Positions 42,873-47,048 of a DNA stretch of 47,048 nucleotides are shown piece by piece. The notes beneath the pieces are model-generated. The model was not told the origin of the DNA. It worked only from the letters and a program-made list of their open reading frames with translations, and ran no database searches. The stretch is from an uncultured Collinsella sp. (lineage in GTDB: Bacteria; Actinomycetota; Coriobacteriia; Coriobacteriales; Coriobacteriaceae): assembly GCA_958348225.1 (NCBI GenBank), contig CATVYG010000017.1, positions 1 to 47,048 of the forward strand. The letters run 5' to 3'. Positions within the stretch are counted from its first letter, which is position 1. The number at the start of each line of letters is the position of its first letter. Made by a program: the position numbers and the translations under genes.

Positions 42873-42905
42873 CCTGCCAAAATAAACCTGTCCCTTTTTG
42901 GCAGG
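42873..42905 (-). repeat. CCTGCCAAAA hairpin repeat, copy C
   Basis: Minus-strand copy with a 10-bp stem, followed on that strand by TTTTATATGGGG. Together with copy D (46429, plus) it brackets the ABC operon in inverted orientation. Confidence 0.87.
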
Positions 42906-42955
42906 CGGGAAATGGGTAATACTAAAGAGTTATCCGACCAGATGGGAACCGATCG

Positions 42956-43657
<702 letters not shown>

Positions 43658-43662
43658 CGCCC

Positions 43663-46428
43663 ATGGACCAGGACCGCCAAAACAGCCTACGCCGCGACGC
43701 ACAGAACACGGAGCGCGAGCAGGATTTTACGACCTACCGCACTGCCCAAAGCTCAAACGATATGGTGCCGACGGTTTTTCGCCGTGGCATCTACCGCACA
43801 ATCCGAGGCAGTCTTAAGCGCTTCTTGTCAATCGTGGTCATCACCGCGCTTGGCGTGAGCGTGATGTGCGGCCTTAAGGCGGGTTGCGAGGACCTGTGCG
43901 ATTCGGTTGACGCCTACTTCGACCAGCAAAATGTCTATGACATTAACGTGCAGTCGACCTATGGCCTGACTGACGATGATCTCGACGCCATACAAGAGGT
44001 CGATGGCGTCGAAACGGCCGAGGGCATCTACACCGAGACCGCCTACACCGCCGTGGGTACAACGCGTGAGCGCGTGGTCGTGCAGAGTCTCTCCAAGGAG
44101 AACATCGATCAGCCGGTGCTCGTGAACGGCGATTTGCCCGAGAGCGCTGATGAAGTCGCGGTGACTTCGAAGTTCCTGAAGGCATCGGGCAAGAAAATCG
44201 GCGATACGGTGAGTTTTGCCGCCAATGACGCGAGCTCGTCCAATCAAAGCGCCAAGGACCAGTTTGCCGCGGGCGATTACACCATTACGGCCGAGGTCCT
44301 CGACCCCACTGATGTGAGCTCCGACTCGACAGTCAACGCCTTTCGCGCTGCTTCGGCGGCGGACTATAAGTTCTATGTGAGCGAGGACGCCGCGACATCT
44401 TCTTCCTACTCCGCGGTCCACGTGATCGTCGAGGGAGCCAAGAGCCTCAACTCCTATTCGGATGCCTACGCGGCAAAGATCAACAAGGTCAAGGGCAATA
44501 TAGAGAAGATCCGCGAGGAGCGTGAGAAGGCGCGCGCCCAGGAGCTGACGGTCGACACGCCGGCGAGCTTGGACGCGGCTGAGCGTCAGGCGAATATGCT
44601 CTTTGGGATTGAGCAGGACAACATCAATCGCATGGCCGAGGGCAGCGACGAGCGTGCGCAGGCGCAAGCCGACCTGGATCAGCGTCGCGCCGCCGCCGAT
44701 CAACAGTTTGCCGATGCCCGCGCCGAGCTTTCCGATCTGGGCGAATGCACCTGGTACATCCAGGACCGCGGCAATATCGCAAGCTATTCGAGCGTGGAGA
44801 GCGATAGCTCGTCAATTGAAGCCATCGCCACGGTGTTCCCGTTCATCTTCTTTATCGTCGCCGTGCTCATCAGCCTTACCACCGCCACACGCATGGTCGA
44901 GGAGGAGCGCACACTCATCGGCCTGTATAAGGCGCTCGGTTATTCGCGCGGGCGCATCCTGTCCAAATACGTGGACTACGCGCTGTGGGCTTGTCTGATC
45001 GGCGGCGTGCTCGGTAACATCATCGGATTTGTGGGCCTGCCGCTGTTCCTGTTTACGGTGTTCGACGACATGTACTCGCTGCCCCAGATGCTACTTTCGT
45101 ACGACATCGTGTCCTCGATCGTTTCGGTGGCGCTGTTTGCCGTGGGCGTGGTGGGCGCCACGATTATCGCCTGCCGCCACGAGATGGCCGAGACCCCGGC
45201 CTCGCTTATGCGTCCCAAGGCCCCGCGCGCTGGCTCGCGCATCTTGCTCGAGCGCATCGGCTTTATCTGGCGCCGCATGGGCTTCTTAAACAAGGTGGCG
45301 GCGCGTAACCTGTTCCGCTACAAAAAGCGCGCCTTTATGACCATCTTCGGTATCGCCGGTTGCACGGCGCTCGTGATCTGCGGAATGGGCATTCGTGATA
45401 CGTCGGTGGCGCTTTCGCCCAAGCAGTACGGGCATATCACGCGCTATGACCTGCTGGCGGTTGCCAATCCCGACGATTTTTCGCAGACGTGCGCGGCGCT
45501 CGACGAGCGAAGCGCGGCCAATGATTCCAACGTGACGGTGACCTCGACCCTGCCGATTATGACCGACAACGTCACCTTTACGTTTGGCGGCAAGAGCGAG
45601 ACCGTGCAGCTCATCGTGATTCCCGATGACCGCGCGGGTGACTTGGGCGATTACGTGCGCCTGGAGGATGAGTCCAAAGAACCTCTGTCTTTGCGTGACG
45701 GAGACGTGTATCTGAGCAAAAGTTCACAGCTGGTGTTGGGGATTCAGCCGGGCGATACGGCTCACGTCCAGGATTCGTCGCTCAACGTCGCCAAGGTCAA
45801 GGTTAGCGACATTTCGCTCAACTATCTGGGCAACACGCTTTACATGACGCAGAGTACCTATGAGCAAGTTTTTGGTCGCAGTGCTCGACTCAACGGCGTC
45901 TTTGTGCTGCTTAAGGGTTCGTCGGCCGACCAGATTGCGTTTAGCAAGAAGCTTAAGAGCGACGGTTGGCTTACCATCTCGAGCACGGCCGAACATTGGC
46001 AGAACTACGAGGCGAACTTTGCGATTATCAATTCCGTGGTGGTGCTCGTGACCTTTATGGCGGCGTGCCTGTCGTTTGTGGTGGTGTTTACGCTGTCCAA
46101 CACCAACATTTCGGAGCGCGAGCGCGAACTGGCAACCATTAAGGTGCTGGGCTTCCGTCGCGGCGAGGTGCACCACTACGTCAACAAGGAGACGTTGATC
46201 CTCACGGCGATTGGTGCCGCGCTGGGTGTTCCGCTGGGCGGTGCACTGGCCGAGAGTTTTACGTACATTTTGCAGATGCCGTCGCTGTACTTTGACGTTG
46301 AAGTCGAGCCGCTGAGCTATGTGCTTGCCGTGGTGCTGTCCTTCGGCTTTACGTTTATCGTCAACCTCGCCACCAACCGAACTCTCAATAAGATCGACAT
46401 GGTCGGCGCCCTCAAGAGCGCCGAGTAG
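43663..46428 (+). CDS. ABC transporter permease, FtsX-like, with large extracellular coiled-coil segment
   Basis: A 921-residue double-FtsX permease. A basic cytoplasmic N-terminus is followed by helix 1 (FLSIVVITALGVSVMCGL), a large extracellular domain (about 80-385) whose end (KVKGNIEKIREEREKARAQ..., DQRRAAADQQFADARAEL) is strongly coiled-coil-like, then FtsX helices (FPFIFFIVAVLISLTTATRMVEEERTLIGLYKALGYSRGR region), a second helix near residue 560, another extracellular domain and a final FtsX block (VVLVTFMAACLSFVVVFTLSNTNISERERELATIKVLGF region). ATG at 43663 was chosen; GTG at 43651 overlaps the ATPase stop. The substrate is unknown. Its stop codon abuts repeat copy D. Confidence 0.88.
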   Translation: MDQDRQNSLRRDAQNTEREQDFTTYRTAQSSNDMVPTVFRRGIYRTIRGSLKRFLSIVVITALGVSVMCGLKAGCEDLCDSVDAYFDQQNVYDINVQSTYGLTDDDLDAIQEVDGVETAEGIYTETAYTAVGTTRERVVVQSLSKENIDQPVLVNGDLPESADEVAVTSKFLKASGKKIGDTVSFAANDASSSNQSAKDQFAAGDYTITAEVLDPTDVSSDSTVNAFRAASAADYKFYVSEDAATSSSYSAVHVIVEGAKSLNSYSDAYAAKINKVKGNIEKIREEREKARAQELTVDTPASLDAAERQANMLFGIEQDNINRMAEGSDERAQAQADLDQRRAAADQQFADARAELSDLGECTWYIQDRGNIASYSSVESDSSSIEAIATVFPFIFFIVAVLISLTTATRMVEEERTLIGLYKALGYSRGRILSKYVDYALWACLIGGVLGNIIGFVGLPLFLFTVFDDMYSLPQMLLSYDIVSSIVSVALFAVGVVGATIIACRHEMAETPASLMRPKAPRAGSRILLERIGFIWRRMGFLNKVAARNLFRYKKRAFMTIFGIAGCTALVICGMGIRDTSVALSPKQYGHITRYDLLAVANPDDFSQTCAALDERSAANDSNVTVTSTLPIMTDNVTFTFGGKSETVQLIVIPDDRAGDLGDYVRLEDESKEPLSLRDGDVYLSKSSQLVLGIQPGDTAHVQDSSLNVAKVKVSDISLNYLGNTLYMTQSTYEQVFGRSARLNGVFVLLKGSSADQIAFSKKLKSDGWLTISSTAEHWQNYEANFAIINSVVVLVTFMAACLSFVVVFTLSNTNISERERELATIKVLGFRRGEVHHYVNKETLILTAIGAALGVPLGGALAESFTYILQMPSLYFDVEVEPLSYVLAVVLSFGFTFIVNLATNRTLNKIDMVGALKSAE

Positions 46429-46461
46429 CCTGCCAAAAAGGGACAGGTTTATTTTGGCAGG
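46429..46461 (+). repeat. CCTGCCAAAA hairpin repeat, copy D (likely terminator)
   Basis: Directly after the permease stop: 10-bp stem CCTGCCAAAA/TTTTGGCAGG followed by TTTTATCTGGGC, the shape of an intrinsic terminator. Confidence 0.88.
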
Positions 46462-46469
46462 TTTTATCT

Positions 46470-46511
46470 GGGCAAACGCCGGACAACCATTAGGTGGCCC
46501 GGCGTTTGCCC
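46470..46511 (+). terminator. Second hairpin after the ABC operon
   Basis: GGGCAAACGCCGG (46470-46482) and CCGGCGTTTGCCC (46499-46511), a perfect 13-bp stem with a 16-nt loop, followed by CGTTTTGC. Backs up copy D just upstream. Confidence 0.75.
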
Positions 46512-46544
46512 CGTTTTGCTGGGGATGTTTGTCGTTCGGTGCTC

Positions 46545-46865
46545 TTACTGGCCAATCCAGTGTTGCGCATAGCTCTTAATGTCCTCGGTAAAACCGTCAA
46601 GGTCGTCAAGGGTGATCACGCTGTCGATAAGCAAATTGGCTATCTCGCGGTGCATTGTGCTGCGGCGAATGTTGTTTGCAATTACGCCTGAGGACAGCTT
46701 GTCTCTATTGAGGCTCTCTTCTAGTGCCCAAAATCTACTGGACGCTTCGCTGCCGCCATTCAGTATCTCAACGTACTGGCCGATGAGCTTTTCCATATAA
46801 CGTTCTTGCCATTGAGGAAGCATTTTCTTAAACAGCTTCCAGTCGCTTTCGGCTACGTCGCGCAT
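46545..46865 (-). CDS. Small conserved-looking hypothetical protein (106 residues)
   Basis: An all-alpha, charged 106-residue protein starting MRDVAESDWKLFKKMLPQWQ with the central FWALEESLNRDKLSSG and ending LDDLDGFTEDIKSYAQ. Similar short proteins in Gram-positive bacteria are, as far as I recall, often labelled 'multidrug transporter', an evident misnomer, since no membrane helix is present. ATG at 46865 has GGAGG four bases upstream; ATG at 46883 is the other choice. No operon partner; 46884-47048 shows nothing further recognised. Confidence 0.75.
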   Translation of the reverse strand: MRDVAESDWKLFKKMLPQWQERYMEKLIGQYVEILNGGSEASSRFWALEESLNRDKLSSGVIANNIRRSTMHREIANLLIDSVITLDDLDGFTEDIKSYAQHWIGQ

Positions 46866-47048
46866 ATGTCCTCCGCTCGTCAAATGGGCTTTTCATTTGC
46901 CTTTCATTCTATTTGCTTTTCGCTCGCAGGCGTGGATGAGAGGCGCTCTTTAGCCTTCGAGATTGGGCTTGAATGGGTTGTATGCCACAAAACGGGCCTA
47001 TCTACTACGTTTAATTGGATACCCTCAACCATGCCGGGAAAACGAAAA

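Overview
The window looks like a chromosomal segment of a GC-rich anaerobic Actinomycetota, most likely a gut member of the Coriobacteriia (Collinsella-like). This is inferred from gene content (pyruvate formate-lyase, a flavodiiron protein, class II GalT, sucrose PTS), codon choice and the many hairpin repeats; no 16S or other decisive marker is present. No tRNA, rRNA or CRISPR array was seen. Stretches between genes are packed with several families of palindromic repeats.

Layout. 1-600: truncated IS110-type transposase at the edge, a hairpin repeat and the terminator of the gal operon. 634-4828: galactose catabolism (galK-galT, minus) divergent from a LacI-type regulator, with three copies of one operator-like word between them. 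4958-8188: flavodiiron protein, a DeoR-type regulator, and a divergent class II fructose/tagatose-bisphosphate aldolase. 8216-9902: repeats, a doubtful small ORF, and a fused Nudix (MutT-type) plus Vsr-type endonuclease. 10029-13005: Bce-like ABC ATPase and permease. 13006-15298: DAHP synthase (aromatic amino acids) surrounded by at least six structured repeats and a 3'-end remnant of a second permease copy. 15299-19970: MarR regulator plus heterodimeric ABC exporter operon. 20262-22139: SDR oxidoreductase and KdgT-like permease.

22606-34643: pyruvate formate-lyase whose glycyl-radical domain is encoded as a separate 83-residue protein, then a complete sucrose/fructan module (LacI regulator, two GH32 enzymes, PTS EIIBC) with four operator copies, DegV, the PFL-activating enzyme, MTA/SAH nucleosidase and the EngB GTPase. 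34880-40172: threonine branch of the aspartate pathway (thrC-thrB on minus, lysC and asd on plus; no hom in the window). 40577-46865: Ogt repair protein, a chimeric scar joining half of an Abi-type gene to the tail of a chloride-channel gene, a GyrI-like protein, a MacB-like ABC operon and a small unknown gene.

Most notable: (1) split pyruvate formate-lyase; (2) a family of long palindromic elements with a conserved asymmetric internal loop (GTCCTC opposite TGCGGAAT) and compensating changes in the neighbouring helix, usually lying just after a gene and in the same orientation; (3) the Nudix-Vsr fusion; (4) the sucrose regulon operators; (5) the recombination scars.
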